A stretch of DNA of 64,000 nt from Pantoea endophytica (GTDB lineage: Bacteria > Pseudomonadota > Gammaproteobacteria > Enterobacterales > Enterobacteriaceae), in the NCBI RefSeq assembly GCF_002858935.1, contig NZ_PJRT01000031.1, positions 62,001 to 126,000 on the forward strand. Direction: 5' to 3'. The first letter of the stretch is position 1. Every line of letters starts with the position of its first letter. The notes under the pieces are model-generated. The model was not told the origin of the DNA and searched no databases. It saw only the letters and a program-made list of their open reading frames with translations. Shown one piece after another: positions 36,970-46,932 of the stretch. The position numbers and the translations under genes are program-made.

Positions 36970-37974
36970 TTAGCGCTTTTCCTGATATGCCAGCCAGGTC
37001 AGCAGCTGCAGGCTGGCGGAAAAGTAGTTTTGATCCGCTGCCAGCGTGTCATTGAGATACTGGGTTTGGCCCAGGGTTAAATCGCGCACCGCAATCAATC
37101 CCCCCTCCATGTTGTACGGCGCTGGCGTGTTGCCCAACACATCATACCAGGCGGGCGTGGTCATGCGCGCCGAACCTTGCCAGACACGCTGGAACGGCAC
37201 CAGACGCAGGCTTTGCGGGTCGTACCACCAGATATTTAGCGGAATACGAATCGCGTCATAGCTGAAGCGATTGGAATAGCCGACCGCCGGTGCCACAGAA
37301 CCATCAGCATTCAGCGCCACCCAATCGAGCGGCAGGCCGGTTTTGCCGAAGTGCATCTCACCCAGCAAATCCATGCCGTCATCAATCAGCTCATTCCAGA
37401 TACGCAGATGGCTGTGTTCCGCAAACTCGCGCCAGGCCTCAAACAGGAAATAAGAGGGATTAAGCACCACGTAGCTGGTTTTGTTGAAGCCCTGCGCGCC
37501 CGGCAGCATCACTTTATGTCCGCCGTAGCTGATCACATTCAGCTTCACGATCGCACGCTGAATGCGGTCGGAGGCCTGCTGATAATCGCCGCCCCACTTC
37601 TGTGCCGCACGTTGCAGCGCCCAGGCAATCAGGACATCACCATCGGAAGCGTTATTTTTGTCGGCAATCGGATCGGCGGCGCCTGGCGTGTAGCGCCAGT
37701 AGAACAGATCGTTTTGCGGATTACGCAGATGGCTGCGCGTCCACTGCCACAGCAGATCGAAAGTGGCGCGATCGTCATGCGCCACCGCCAGCAACATGCC
37801 GTAGCCTTGCCCTTCGGTATGGCTAACGTTGTTGTTGGCCGTATCGCTGATTCGGCCATCGCTGCCCATAAAACGGCTTTTATAGGTACTCCAGCCATCT
37901 GCGGCCGCCTGAGCGCTAAAAAACATCACCATGAAACACAGCATCCATTGACGCCAGAACCGCATCACTCTCAT
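36970..37974 (-). CDS. bcsZ: Endo-1,4-beta-glucanase BcsZ (GH8)
   Basis: Periplasmic family 8 glycoside hydrolase that cuts beta-1,4-glucan and is needed for normal cellulose export and fibre quality. The 334-residue protein has a signal peptide of about 25 residues ending AQAAADG. The catalytic acid is in HTEGQGYGM (Glu54) and the catalytic Asp is in SYDAIRIPL (Asp240). It is the last gene of the type I operon, 9 nt after bcsD. It is the only bcsZ in the window; the E. coli-like operon on the other strand has none, so this enzyme may serve both synthases. Confidence 0.95.
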   Translation of the reverse strand: MRVMRFWRQWMLCFMVMFFSAQAAADGWSTYKSRFMGSDGRISDTANNNVSHTEGQGYGMLLAVAHDDRATFDLLWQWTRSHLRNPQNDLFYWRYTPGAADPIADKNNASDGDVLIAWALQRAAQKWGGDYQQASDRIQRAIVKLNVISYGGHKVMLPGAQGFNKTSYVVLNPSYFLFEAWREFAEHSHLRIWNELIDDGMDLLGEMHFGKTGLPLDWVALNADGSVAPAVGYSNRFSYDAIRIPLNIWWYDPQSLRLVPFQRVWQGSARMTTPAWYDVLGNTPAPYNMEGGLIAVRDLTLGQTQYLNDTLAADQNYFSASLQLLTWLAYQEKR

Positions 37975-37983
37975 TACAGCATC

Positions 37984-38430
37984 CTATTGATATCGATAGT
38001 GCAGCGTGCCGCCGTCGTTGTTCTCCAGCGTCACCGGCACCGCCGCGCTGCCGCCTTGTGCCTGCAGCCACTGCGCATACACGCCCGCCAGCACCGCGCT
38101 CAACGCCAGCTGCCAACGTTCAACACCGACGTTGCTGTCGCCCTGCGGCAGCGCGTGGTGCTGAATCAGAATGGCATTCTCCTGCGGCTGTAACTGCACA
38201 AAGCCCCAGTTAAATCGCGCCAGCTGCAAATTCATTTCACGCTCCAGATCCTGCACGGTGCGCGCGTCGGGTAAAGGATAGCGTGTTGCCAGCGATACGC
38301 CGACGCCGTTGAGAAAGCCTTCCGCTTCCTCGCCCGCGTTGTCCAGCATGCTCTCAATCATCGCGCTCACCAAATCAAACCAGCCCGGCTGATGCGGATG
38401 GCTGACGCGTGCGGTTACTTGCTCACTCAT
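37984..38430 (-). CDS. bcsD: Cellulose synthase subunit BcsD
   Basis: BcsD (AcsD) forms a ring-like octamer that, in Komagataeibacter, lines up glucan chains and raises crystalline cellulose yield. This 148-residue protein has no signal peptide. It contains the N-terminal helix WFDLVSAMIESML, the FLNGVGVSLATRYPLP stretch and the ERWQLALSAVLAGVY helix that fit the BcsD family. The start overlaps the bcsC stop by one base (TAATG). BcsD is the marker gene of type I cellulose operons and is absent from the E. coli-type locus next door. Confidence 0.93.
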   Translation of the reverse strand: MSEQVTARVSHPHQPGWFDLVSAMIESMLDNAGEEAEGFLNGVGVSLATRYPLPDARTVQDLEREMNLQLARFNWGFVQLQPQENAILIQHHALPQGDSNVGVERWQLALSAVLAGVYAQWLQAQGGSAAVPVTLENNDGGTLHYRYQ

Positions 38431-41400
38431 TAGTAATCTCCGAACATGTAACGGAAGTACAGATTGGCGGTGCTCTCGTTGTAATCGCCAAAGGTGTCGT
38501 AGCCAAGTTGACCGCCCACGGTGACATCTTTGTTGATCTTATAATCCGCACCGGCATGCAGGTTGTAGCCAATGCCGTTTTTGCTGTCGCCGCTGTAGAA
38601 CGCATCCTTAACGTAGCCTTGATCGGCCAGACTTTGCAGCTGCGCCTGCAACGACGGATTATTCGGGAAGTAGGCGCTCTTATCCTGACTGTAGGATTGA
38701 TAACCCACCGAACCGCCGACGTTCACTTTCAGATCGTCAAACTTGCGGCTGAATTCGATAGGGAACGACACCGACGCATAGTTCTGCGGGCTGAAGTAAC
38801 CGCCCTGACCGTAGCTGAAGTAGCTGAGGTTTTTCGAGTAATCCATCCACGACAAGCTCATGCCGACTTTCAGCTCGCGATCGTCGAGGTGATACGGACG
38901 CACATACGCGCCTGCGGTCGCCTGCACGCTGTTGTTGCTCGCCACGTTTTCGCCGATGTAGCTGTACGCGCCGCCGCCGACATAAAAACCGGCATCGCCG
39001 TTGTCGTAACTCAGCAAGGCGTTACCGCCGTTTTTAGTCACGCGGCCCCAGCGTTTACCGCTGGTTTTGTCTTCGACGCCGACATACGACAGCAAACTGT
39101 CGGTCATCGCGCGGCGTTCACCGGTAAGGATCAGCGTCAGGAAGTCGGTCAGCTTCGGCGACCACTGCACGCCGCCCACCAGCGTACTCAAGTCCTGACC
39201 CAGCGGCGTGCTGCCGAGGTCAATCTTGTAGCTGTCGCCCTTCAGCGCCATGTTCAGCTCCACGCCGGTCGCGGATTGCGAATCGGTGGTGGAGTTGGGC
39301 GTATCATCAATTTTCGCCGCACCGGAGGCAACCACGTTGCCCTGCACCAGCGCGTTGGTGCCGAATCGACGCCATGCGTCGCCACCGGCGCTGCCGGCGG
39401 TGAGGGAAACCGGCGTCATGGTGAAGTCGAAGCGCGACTCGCCAAACGGCACGGTGGAGAAGGTGAGCGGCGCTTTGGCTTCGGTGAGTTTGCTCAAGCC
39501 TGATTCGCCATCACGACCGCGTACCTGCATTTCACCCTGCACCCAGGTGCCGGTTTTCTCTTGCAGGTCATCCATCATGTTGTCGATTTGGCGCAGCGTC
39601 TGGCTCTGCTGAACCGCCGGGGTGTTGCTCGCCAGCGTCACGCCTTCGGCGCTGCTGGTAGCCGCCGGTGCCGACTGCCACGGCATCACCGCGCCATAGC
39701 TGGAAGGCGTACGCCCCACCGGCGAGGTGCCGCGATTGATAAACGGATTGTCGGCCAGCGCCAGACCACCTACGCTTGGCACGCTGCCGGTTTCTGCGCC
39801 CTGCAGACCAATCAGCTGACCGCGCGCGGTGCGCAGGTAGCTCATCGCTTGGCTGTGTTCGCCGTTGGCTTCGGCCACGCGGGCTAACAGCAGCAAGCGA
39901 TCCGGCGACTGCTCGTTGCGCAGGCCGCGCGTTAAGGTATTGGCTTTGTTGACGTCATTCTGCGCCAGCGCCACGTTGATGGCGCCGGTGCGCGCGTCTT
40001 GCGTTGGCGTATCCTGCGTCATCAGGTAGTCGTACACCACGCCCGCTTCTTTATTCATCTTGCCGGACTGATAGAGTCGCGCCATGGCGAACATCAGATC
40101 GCGGTTCTGCGGATCGTGCTGCAGCGTGCCCACCAGCTTGTCGTAAGCGGCGGCGTACTGTTTCTGCTCGCGCAGACGATCCACTTCGTTGATCACGTAG
40201 CCGTTGCGGATGCCCGCCAGCTGGGTTGGCGTGCTGCGTGCCTGCAGTTCCGGGCTGCTGAGGAAGCTCTGCGCTTCGGTATTCAGCCCGGCCTGATTCA
40301 GCACCGCCACCTGCGCGGCGTAATCACCGGCATTGCCCTGAATGCCGCGCTGCATATTGCTGCGCACCACGGACACCGCGCTGGTGAGATCGCCGGCTTT
40401 TGCCAGCTTCTGCGCCAGGTTACCGGCATCCACCGGATTGGCGGGCGGCGTAGAGGCCAGCGCGCGCAGGGTGTTGGCCGCTGCCGCGTTCGAGCCCTGC
40501 GCCAGATACTGATCGGCGGTAGCCATCTGCAGGTTGAAGTTGACGCGCTGCGCCAGCTCGCGCATATCGCTGTTTTTGCTGCTGTTGGGAATGCGAGACA
40601 GCAACTGACTCGCCTGCTGCCACGCGCTGCTTTCGCTGGCGTTTAACGCACCTGCATAGAGTTCGGTGGTGCTGGCGCCGCTGCGCATAGTGGGCTGCAT
40701 GATATTGGCCGCCATCATGTTATTGCCCTGCGCGCGGTAGAGACGTGCCAGATCGAGACGCAGCCAGCCATCGTTGGGATAGCGCTGAATACCCGAGGTC
40801 AAGGTGGCGATGGCGGCGCTGTTATTGCCCGCCGCCACTTCACGTTTGGCCTGGGCACGAATTGGATCGGTGCTGCTGCCGCGCGGTGCCACGCTTTGAC
40901 GCACGCTGTCGGGCAGTGATGCCAGCAGCGTGTTGGCTTCTGCGCCCCGGTTCTGCTGACGCAGCACGTAAAACAAGCCTTCTTTGGCGTTGCGGTTATT
41001 GGCATCGCTTTGCAGGATGGCGCGATAGGTTTGCTCCGCTTGATCGGGCTGATTGCTGCGACGCTGCACATCGGCGCGGAACAGTTTGGCCGAGACGCCT
41101 TTCTCACCGTCGGCCTGCGCCAGCGGTTCGCTCAGCGCCAACGCCTGCGCGCTGTCGCCATTTTTCAGCGCCTGCTGCGCGGAGGCCAGCTGCGCGTAGA
41201 AACGTGCATCGGCGGCCTGCTTCTGGCGCGTGTCGCTCTGATCGCCACCCATCTGCGCCGCGCGCGTCAGGTAATCCGCCGCTTCGGCATAACGTCCGGC
41301 GCGCTGGGCCACATAGCCCATACCGGCCAGCGCATCCGCATCTTGCGGGTTAGCTTGCAGTACTTTCTCAAAGTTGTTCTGCGCGTTGCTGACGTCGCCG

Positions 41401-42233
41401 CTGTTCAGCGCGGTAAAGCCCGCGCCCTTCTCCGCACCGCCAACGTTTTTACGGTAGTAATCCAGCACCGCGTTGTCTTGCGGATGGCGCTGCTGCCAGG
41501 TTTGATACAGCGACGCATCGGACGCCTGCGGACCCAGCCACAACAGCGCCTGACGCAGCGAACGGTCCGCTTCTTTGTTGCCGTCTGCCAGGCTGGCGAG
41601 CACATCGATACCCTGACGACGCGTTGCTTCCTGATAGGTCAGCGCTTTTCCCAGCGCCAGTTTGGCACCGGTATCCTGCGGATGATCGGCGGAGAACTGG
41701 CGCAGCGCTTCAACCGCCTGCGGCAGCAGCGAACGATCGCCCGCCATGGTCAGATAATATTCGGCTGCCACGCTCGGCGGCGGTTCGTTGCCGCTGAAGG
41801 TGTTACGCCAGGTTTGCAGCGACGCCGCGATGTTGCCGCTGCGTGCTTGCTGGCGCGCTAACTGCAGCTGCGCCTGCGGAATGGTTTGCAGCTGGCGGGC
41901 GTTATCCAGCTCGGTGAGATGCGGATCGTTTGGCGAGGCCGCGCTCAGGCGCGCACGCCACTGCGCCGCCTCCGCCGTGCCGCCGCTCTGCTGTGAATAG
42001 AGCGCCAGCAGATAAAGCGCCTGCGTGTTGTTGGGCTCAACCATCAGCACTTTCTGCAGCGAGGCTTTGGCCAAATCGTCATGCGCTTTCTGGTGCCAGT
42101 AAGCCGCCTGATCGAACAGCGCCTGTAACGCAGCATTACTGCTCTCCGCCGCCAGCAGCGACTGAGAGAGCGTCAGCGCGCCACCCAGAATCAAGGCATG
42201 GCGAATACCGGCACTTAACAGATGTTTTTTCAT
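38430..42233 (-). CDS. bcsC: Cellulose export outer-membrane protein BcsC (type I operon)
   Basis: Second BcsC, 1267 residues: signal peptide of about 29 residues (cleavage near LLAAES), a long TPR array rich in Ala, Gln and Asn up to about residue 880, a linker containing MPWQSAPAATSSAEG, then a C-terminal beta-barrel ending with FRYMFGDY, an aromatic terminal residue as expected for outer-membrane insertion. It is longer than the type II BcsC by about 136 residues, mostly in the TPR and linker parts. Positioned 11 nt after bcsB and directly coupled to bcsD. Confidence 0.95.
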   Translation of the reverse strand: MKKHLLSAGIRHALILGGALTLSQSLLAAESSNAALQALFDQAAYWHQKAHDDLAKASLQKVLMVEPNNTQALYLLALYSQQSGGTAEAAQWRARLSAASPNDPHLTELDNARQLQTIPQAQLQLARQQARSGNIAASLQTWRNTFSGNEPPPSVAAEYYLTMAGDRSLLPQAVEALRQFSADHPQDTGAKLALGKALTYQEATRRQGIDVLASLADGNKEADRSLRQALLWLGPQASDASLYQTWQQRHPQDNAVLDYYRKNVGGAEKGAGFTALNSGDVSNAQNNFEKVLQANPQDADALAGMGYVAQRAGRYAEAADYLTRAAQMGGDQSDTRQKQAADARFYAQLASAQQALKNGDSAQALALSEPLAQADGEKGVSAKLFRADVQRRSNQPDQAEQTYRAILQSDANNRNAKEGLFYVLRQQNRGAEANTLLASLPDSVRQSVAPRGSSTDPIRAQAKREVAAGNNSAAIATLTSGIQRYPNDGWLRLDLARLYRAQGNNMMAANIMQPTMRSGASTTELYAGALNASESSAWQQASQLLSRIPNSSKNSDMRELAQRVNFNLQMATADQYLAQGSNAAAANTLRALASTPPANPVDAGNLAQKLAKAGDLTSAVSVVRSNMQRGIQGNAGDYAAQVAVLNQAGLNTEAQSFLSSPELQARSTPTQLAGIRNGYVINEVDRLREQKQYAAAYDKLVGTLQHDPQNRDLMFAMARLYQSGKMNKEAGVVYDYLMTQDTPTQDARTGAINVALAQNDVNKANTLTRGLRNEQSPDRLLLLARVAEANGEHSQAMSYLRTARGQLIGLQGAETGSVPSVGGLALADNPFINRGTSPVGRTPSSYGAVMPWQSAPAATSSAEGVTLASNTPAVQQSQTLRQIDNMMDDLQEKTGTWVQGEMQVRGRDGESGLSKLTEAKAPLTFSTVPFGESRFDFTMTPVSLTAGSAGGDAWRRFGTNALVQGNVVASGAAKIDDTPNSTTDSQSATGVELNMALKGDSYKIDLGSTPLGQDLSTLVGGVQWSPKLTDFLTLILTGERRAMTDSLLSYVGVEDKTSGKRWGRVTKNGGNALLSYDNGDAGFYVGGGAYSYIGENVASNNSVQATAGAYVRPYHLDDRELKVGMSLSWMDYSKNLSYFSYGQGGYFSPQNYASVSFPIEFSRKFDDLKVNVGGSVGYQSYSQDKSAYFPNNPSLQAQLQSLADQGYVKDAFYSGDSKNGIGYNLHAGADYKINKDVTVGGQLGYDTFGDYNESTANLYFRYMFGDY

Positions 42234-42244
42234 TGTTTTTATCC

Positions 42245-44776
42245 TTACTTCTTGCCGGACTTGCTATCAACTTTTGGGTTGAGACGACGCCACGCATGAC
42301 GTTTCAGCATCACCCACGCACCGCCGCCGACCAACGCTGAAAGCAGCAGCGCCGCCAGCGCCATCAGCACCGAGTGCTGGTTGGCATACCACACCACCAT
42401 CATGTACCACGGCATTTCGCCGCTCGGGAATTGCGGGCCAACGCGGAAACTGCGGATGCCGTTCTCATCGGTGATGATGGCGGTATCGCCGCGAATCCCG
42501 GCGTTGATGCGTGCAGAATTCAAGTCTTCATGCAGGCGCAGCAGTTGCTGATCGCTGGTCGCCACCGTCATCACCACTAAGCGATCCGGGTTCCACGGCG
42601 AGCGATAGCTGACAAAGCCGCGCCACGCTTCGTTGGAGGAGAAGTAACGATCGGCATCCAGCGGCTGGCGATACCAGTCGCCGGTCAGCCAGCCACGCAG
42701 TTTGTCCCAGGTGGTGGGCTCTTTCACGCCCAGCGTGTTGCCGCTGGTATCGAACGGCGTGTTGGCCAGCATTGCCTGGTTGAACTCGTTGTTCTGCGTG
42801 GTGCTGACCGCCAGCAGATCGCTCTGCTGCAGGCGCGTCATGTTGGTGCCGCCGTTTGGCAGGCCAAACAGCACCTGATTTTGCAGCAGCGGCACGCCGG
42901 TAGCGTTACCGGCGCGTGAGGCCATATCCAGCAGCGTGGCGATCTCCGCATCGCTTGGTTGTTCCGGCAACAGCAGCGTGGTCTGCGAGAAGTCCGCCAG
43001 ACGCGAGAACGGGAACGAAGCGCCAACAAAGTAAGAGAGATTTGGCAGCATGGTGAAGTGGCGCGTATGGCTCAGATCGATCCACGAATCCTCTTCAATG
43101 CGGCTCTTAATGTTGTTGTTCAGCAGCACGCCGCACGGCGCATCCGCTTTCGGCTTGATGTTGAAGTAGAGCGCCAGCTGATTGTCACCGTAAATCAGGT
43201 ACGGTTCGAGCTTCAGGGTGTAATGCTCCTGACGCGCGTCGCCGCCCAGCCGATGCCAGGCGCTCTCCAGCAAGCCGACTTTATTCACCGTAAGATTGCG
43301 CAGGAATGTGCCGTTAATCATTACGTTAAGGAACGAGTTGTCCTCATCAATCCAGCTTTCGGATGGGAAGCGATAGTGCAGCTCCACCGGAATGGTGTCG
43401 CCATCCCACAGGAACAGGTCTGGCGCCGCGCGGAAGTTGACGCTCAGCGCATCGTGCCAGATGCCGGTGGTGGTCAGGCTCTGATCTTTGCGCAGCAGTT
43501 CGCTCAAACGCACCGGGCGCGTGGTGTTGATCCAGCGCGGCGCATCGTACGGCTTACGTTCACCTATCGGCTGCGGCTGCACGTTAAGGCTGCTGGCATC
43601 GGTCGCCAGCGGCTGAGTGGTTAAACGGTTAGCGGCCTGACGTAGCTGATCGTCATTTGCGCCCACCACCAGCAGCAGTTTGTAGACCGGATTGTTCGGG
43701 TTATCGATCACCTGCAGCAGCGGACCACTGGTGGCTGGCAAGGTTACGGTACCAATTTTTTCGCCCGGATGGCCGACCAGAATGCCGTTGTGTTCAGGCA
43801 GATCGCCGCGCACCACCGGGAAACGGATGCCACGATAATCCGACTGAATGCCCATCCACGATGCCACCAGCGCAGCGGCGCTGATGCTGTCCGGCGCGAG
43901 ATTGGCGGCAAAGCCAAAGGTGACGCTGGCGGGCGTCATGCGCTGCGCATCGATAAACGGACGCGGGAAGTTACGCAGGCTGGTGCCGATGTTCAGCTGC
44001 TGCCCTTCGAGGCTCAGCGTGGTCTTCGGCAAAATCGATACCTGATACTGCTGCGCGCTCTCTTTCTCGCACAGCAGCTTGTCGGCATCGTTAATCTTGA
44101 AGCTGAGGTTATTGCTGGACACCACCATCGCCGCCGGAATATCCAGCTGGTAATCGCTGACATCGCTGTCGCTGGCGCCCAAAGGCAAGGTACCCAGCGG
44201 CTGACCGTTCAGCATCAGCTGCAGCGAGGTGTTACGCGCGGCCAGCGCCGCCGAGACGCGCAGCGACAGATTAAGACGCGCGTTGGTGATCACTTCATCG
44301 CTGGGCAGCGTGAACATGATGCCGGATTGCAGCTGGCCGCCGGTCAACGTAATGCCGCGCGGCTGGCCCATTTGCGCCACCGAAACGGTGCTGCTGATTG
44401 GCTGGTTAAGCGTCACGGAAGACGTTTCTGGCATCATCGCCGGTGCGGTTGGCGCTACCGTTGGCAGCACCATTTCTGGTGCGGCAGCAGGTTCGCTGGG
44501 CGCAGGTTCAGCAGGCGCGTTGTTTTCCGTTGTCGATGCGGCTTCCGGTGCGGTTTCGGGAGCAGTTTGCGGTGCGGTTTCCGCTGGCGCATAAGGTGCG
44601 GCACCCGCTGCCTGTTGCAGCTGCGGATCGGCAGCGCTTTCGATGCCTTGCGGCGGCGGCACGTCTGAAAGTGCAGCGCTATCCTGAGTGACTGGCGGGG
44701 TTTCGGCCCACGCTGGCGCGAGCAGCAGCGCCGTTGCCAGCGAGCTTGCCAGCAACCTTTGCGTCAAATTCTTCAT
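42245..44776 (-). CDS. bcsB: Cellulose synthase periplasmic subunit BcsB (type I operon)
   Basis: Second BcsB, 843 residues. After the signal peptide (about 24 residues) there is an unusual low-complexity segment of about 75 residues, rich in Pro, Ala, Glu and Thr (roughly residues 26-115), before the first conserved domain. The type II BcsB lacks this extension. The two carbohydrate-binding/flavodoxin-like repeats follow (MPETSSVTLNQPIS onward), then an amphipathic PWYMMVVWY stretch and a C-terminal membrane helix near residues 800-822. The start overlaps the bcsA stop by 4 nt. Confidence 0.95.
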   Translation of the reverse strand: MKNLTQRLLASSLATALLLAPAWAETPPVTQDSAALSDVPPPQGIESAADPQLQQAAGAAPYAPAETAPQTAPETAPEAASTTENNAPAEPAPSEPAAAPEMVLPTVAPTAPAMMPETSSVTLNQPISSTVSVAQMGQPRGITLTGGQLQSGIMFTLPSDEVITNARLNLSLRVSAALAARNTSLQLMLNGQPLGTLPLGASDSDVSDYQLDIPAAMVVSSNNLSFKINDADKLLCEKESAQQYQVSILPKTTLSLEGQQLNIGTSLRNFPRPFIDAQRMTPASVTFGFAANLAPDSISAAALVASWMGIQSDYRGIRFPVVRGDLPEHNGILVGHPGEKIGTVTLPATSGPLLQVIDNPNNPVYKLLLVVGANDDQLRQAANRLTTQPLATDASSLNVQPQPIGERKPYDAPRWINTTRPVRLSELLRKDQSLTTTGIWHDALSVNFRAAPDLFLWDGDTIPVELHYRFPSESWIDEDNSFLNVMINGTFLRNLTVNKVGLLESAWHRLGGDARQEHYTLKLEPYLIYGDNQLALYFNIKPKADAPCGVLLNNNIKSRIEEDSWIDLSHTRHFTMLPNLSYFVGASFPFSRLADFSQTTLLLPEQPSDAEIATLLDMASRAGNATGVPLLQNQVLFGLPNGGTNMTRLQQSDLLAVSTTQNNEFNQAMLANTPFDTSGNTLGVKEPTTWDKLRGWLTGDWYRQPLDADRYFSSNEAWRGFVSYRSPWNPDRLVVMTVATSDQQLLRLHEDLNSARINAGIRGDTAIITDENGIRSFRVGPQFPSGEMPWYMMVVWYANQHSVLMALAALLLSALVGGGAWVMLKRHAWRRLNPKVDSKSGKK

Positions 44777-46878
44777 GCAGCGCTGTCCTCTTTTACTGCG
44801 GGCTGGTTGTCACGCTTACGCTTCTCACGGCGATCTTTCCAGGTCAGCCAGAACAGCTCAAAGACGGTACGAATAATGGTGCCAAGCGAAACCAGTGGAT
44901 TGTCTTGCTTATACTCTGGCTGAATCCACGCATCGGCACGCGCCAGTACCACGCGCACCAGCTCACGGCGGCGCGACAGCGGCATATCGCCAAAGCGCAG
45001 ACGGATGCTCTCCTCATCGCCGGAGATTTTGTTCACCGGAATGGTGATGGTGCCCGACTTCAGCAGCAGATCGATCTCTTCAATTTCATCGTGCTCATGA
45101 CGATTGTCCGGCGCATCCAGCTGCGCGCCGCCCATCGACAGATCGCTGGTTTTCGTGCGTGACGAGATGCCGCTAGCGTAGTGAATCACCGCCGGGATCT
45201 GCACCTCAATACGAATGGTTTTACGCACCTGCTTGGTTTCGCGCGCCACGGCAATCGCCGCCATCAGGATAACCAGGCTGAATACCGCCCAGCCGACGTT
45301 GAGCGCAATAACGTAAGGATCAACGCCAAAGTAGTCATGCGCGGTGGCGCGCACCACGCCCGCGATGATGCCGATCGACAGCAGCACCGCGACAATCACA
45401 TGTGGACGCACGATGTGGAAGTCGAAGAAGCCCTGATCGAGCAGGCCGCCTTTATCCGTTACGTTAAACTTACCGCGCTTCGGCGCCAGCATGGTGAGCA
45501 GCGTTGGGATGACGAGGTGGAAGCACATCACGGTTTCGTAGATTTCGCCCCAGAAGGTGTAACGGAACTTGCCGTTCATTCGCGAGTTGACGTAGAGCGA
45601 CATCACCAGATGCGGCAGGACGTAGGCGAAAATCAGCGAGGCTGACGAATGAATGATATTCAGGTTAAACAGCAGGTAGGCCAGCGGTGCCGTCAGGAAC
45701 GCCACGCGCGGCAAGCCAAACTGGAAGTGCAGCATGGCGTTGAGGTAGCACAGACGCTGCTGCCACTTCAATCCACGGCCAAACAGCGGATTATCAACGC
45801 GGAAGATCTGCGTCATGCCACGCGCCCAGCGGTTACGCTGCACGACGTGCAGGCCAAGACGCTCGGTCGCCAGACCGGCCGCCAGCGGAATCGCCAAAAA
45901 GGCCGATCCCCAACCGCGACGCTGCATTTTCAGCGCGGTATGCGCATCTTCGGTCACGGTTTCCACCGCAAAACCACCGATCTCTTCCAGCGCGCTACGG
46001 CGAATCACCGCACAAGAACCGCAGAAGAAGGTGGCGTTCCAGTTATCGTTACCCTGCTGCACCGGGCCGTAGAACAGTGAACCTTCGTTCGGGATGCTGC
46101 GCGCCGCGCGCAGGTTACGCTCGAACGGATCCGGTGAATAGAAGTAGTGCGGGGTTTGCAGCAGCGCCAGCTTTGGATCTTTCAGGAACGGACCGACCGT
46201 CGCCTGCAGGAAGGTGCGCGTGGCCACGTGATCGCAGTCGAAGATGCAAATCAGCTCACCTTTGGTGATCTTCATCGCGTGGTTGAGGTTACCGGCTTTA
46301 GCGTGATTATTGTCGTCACGGGTGATGTAACCCACGCCAACATCGGCGGCAAATACCGCAAACTCACTGCGCTTACCGTCATCCAGCAAATAGACCTTCA
46401 GCTTGTCACGCGGGTAATCAATACACTGCGCCGCCAGCACGGTATCACGCACCACATCGAGGCTTTCGTTGTAGGTCGGAACATAGACATCCACCGTCGG
46501 CCACAGGCTGGTATCATCCGGCAAAGGTTCGATGGTGCGTTTTAATGGCCAGGTGGTTTGCAGGAAGCCGAGAATTAAGATCAGCCAGACATACAGTTCG
46601 GCCAGATATAAGCCGATACCGAGAATCGCTTCAATCTCAGAATTAAATTGCAGCGTCTCCGTAGTACGCCACCAGATATATCGGGTCGACATCAGCGCGG
46701 ATAAGATAACCATAACGATGGTTATTTTGCGGCTTTTGCTGAAGCCCAGTAAAAACATCATCCCGATGCTGATTAAGCCAAATATATATTGCTTCTGGCT
46801 GTCCATAGGCGTGATGACGATTACCGCCGCCACCGGTGCAAGCACCAGCAGCAGCAGGTAAAACCCGAGTTTACTCAT
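44773..46878 (-). CDS. bcsA: Cellulose synthase catalytic subunit BcsA (type I operon)
   Basis: Second GT2 cellulose synthase, 701 residues, shorter at the N-terminus than the type II enzyme. All catalytic motifs are intact: DDG (166-168), DCD (214-216), QTPHY (241-245), FFCGS (284-288), TED (309-311) and QRNRW (347-351). The PilZ domain retains RKTIR (552-556) and DLSMGG (579-584), so c-di-GMP control is expected. The N-terminus has about four membrane helices before the catalytic domain and further helices follow it. It lies 54 nt after bcsQ and overlaps bcsB. Confidence 0.97.
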   Translation of the reverse strand: MSKLGFYLLLLVLAPVAAVIVITPMDSQKQYIFGLISIGMMFLLGFSKSRKITIVMVILSALMSTRYIWWRTTETLQFNSEIEAILGIGLYLAELYVWLILILGFLQTTWPLKRTIEPLPDDTSLWPTVDVYVPTYNESLDVVRDTVLAAQCIDYPRDKLKVYLLDDGKRSEFAVFAADVGVGYITRDDNNHAKAGNLNHAMKITKGELICIFDCDHVATRTFLQATVGPFLKDPKLALLQTPHYFYSPDPFERNLRAARSIPNEGSLFYGPVQQGNDNWNATFFCGSCAVIRRSALEEIGGFAVETVTEDAHTALKMQRRGWGSAFLAIPLAAGLATERLGLHVVQRNRWARGMTQIFRVDNPLFGRGLKWQQRLCYLNAMLHFQFGLPRVAFLTAPLAYLLFNLNIIHSSASLIFAYVLPHLVMSLYVNSRMNGKFRYTFWGEIYETVMCFHLVIPTLLTMLAPKRGKFNVTDKGGLLDQGFFDFHIVRPHVIVAVLLSIGIIAGVVRATAHDYFGVDPYVIALNVGWAVFSLVILMAAIAVARETKQVRKTIRIEVQIPAVIHYASGISSRTKTSDLSMGGAQLDAPDNRHEHDEIEEIDLLLKSGTITIPVNKISGDEESIRLRFGDMPLSRRRELVRVVLARADAWIQPEYKQDNPLVSLGTIIRTVFELFWLTWKDRREKRKRDNQPAVKEDSAA

Positions 46879-46932
46879 GATTCACCCTGAAGAAGCTGTG
46901 TTGTTATTATGTGGCCGGAGTCGGCCTCATTA

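Noticed and set aside
36184..36970. Prophage or transposon remnant between the cellulose operons
   Set aside because: No integrase, transposase, terminal repeats or target duplications can be seen; only the BrnTA pair and a terminator.
42959..44668. Long antisense frames inside bcsB, and similar ones in bcsC, bcsA, dppA and uca
   Set aside because: High-GC genes leave long open frames in the opposite strand; the sense frames carry complete family motifs and the antisense products do not.
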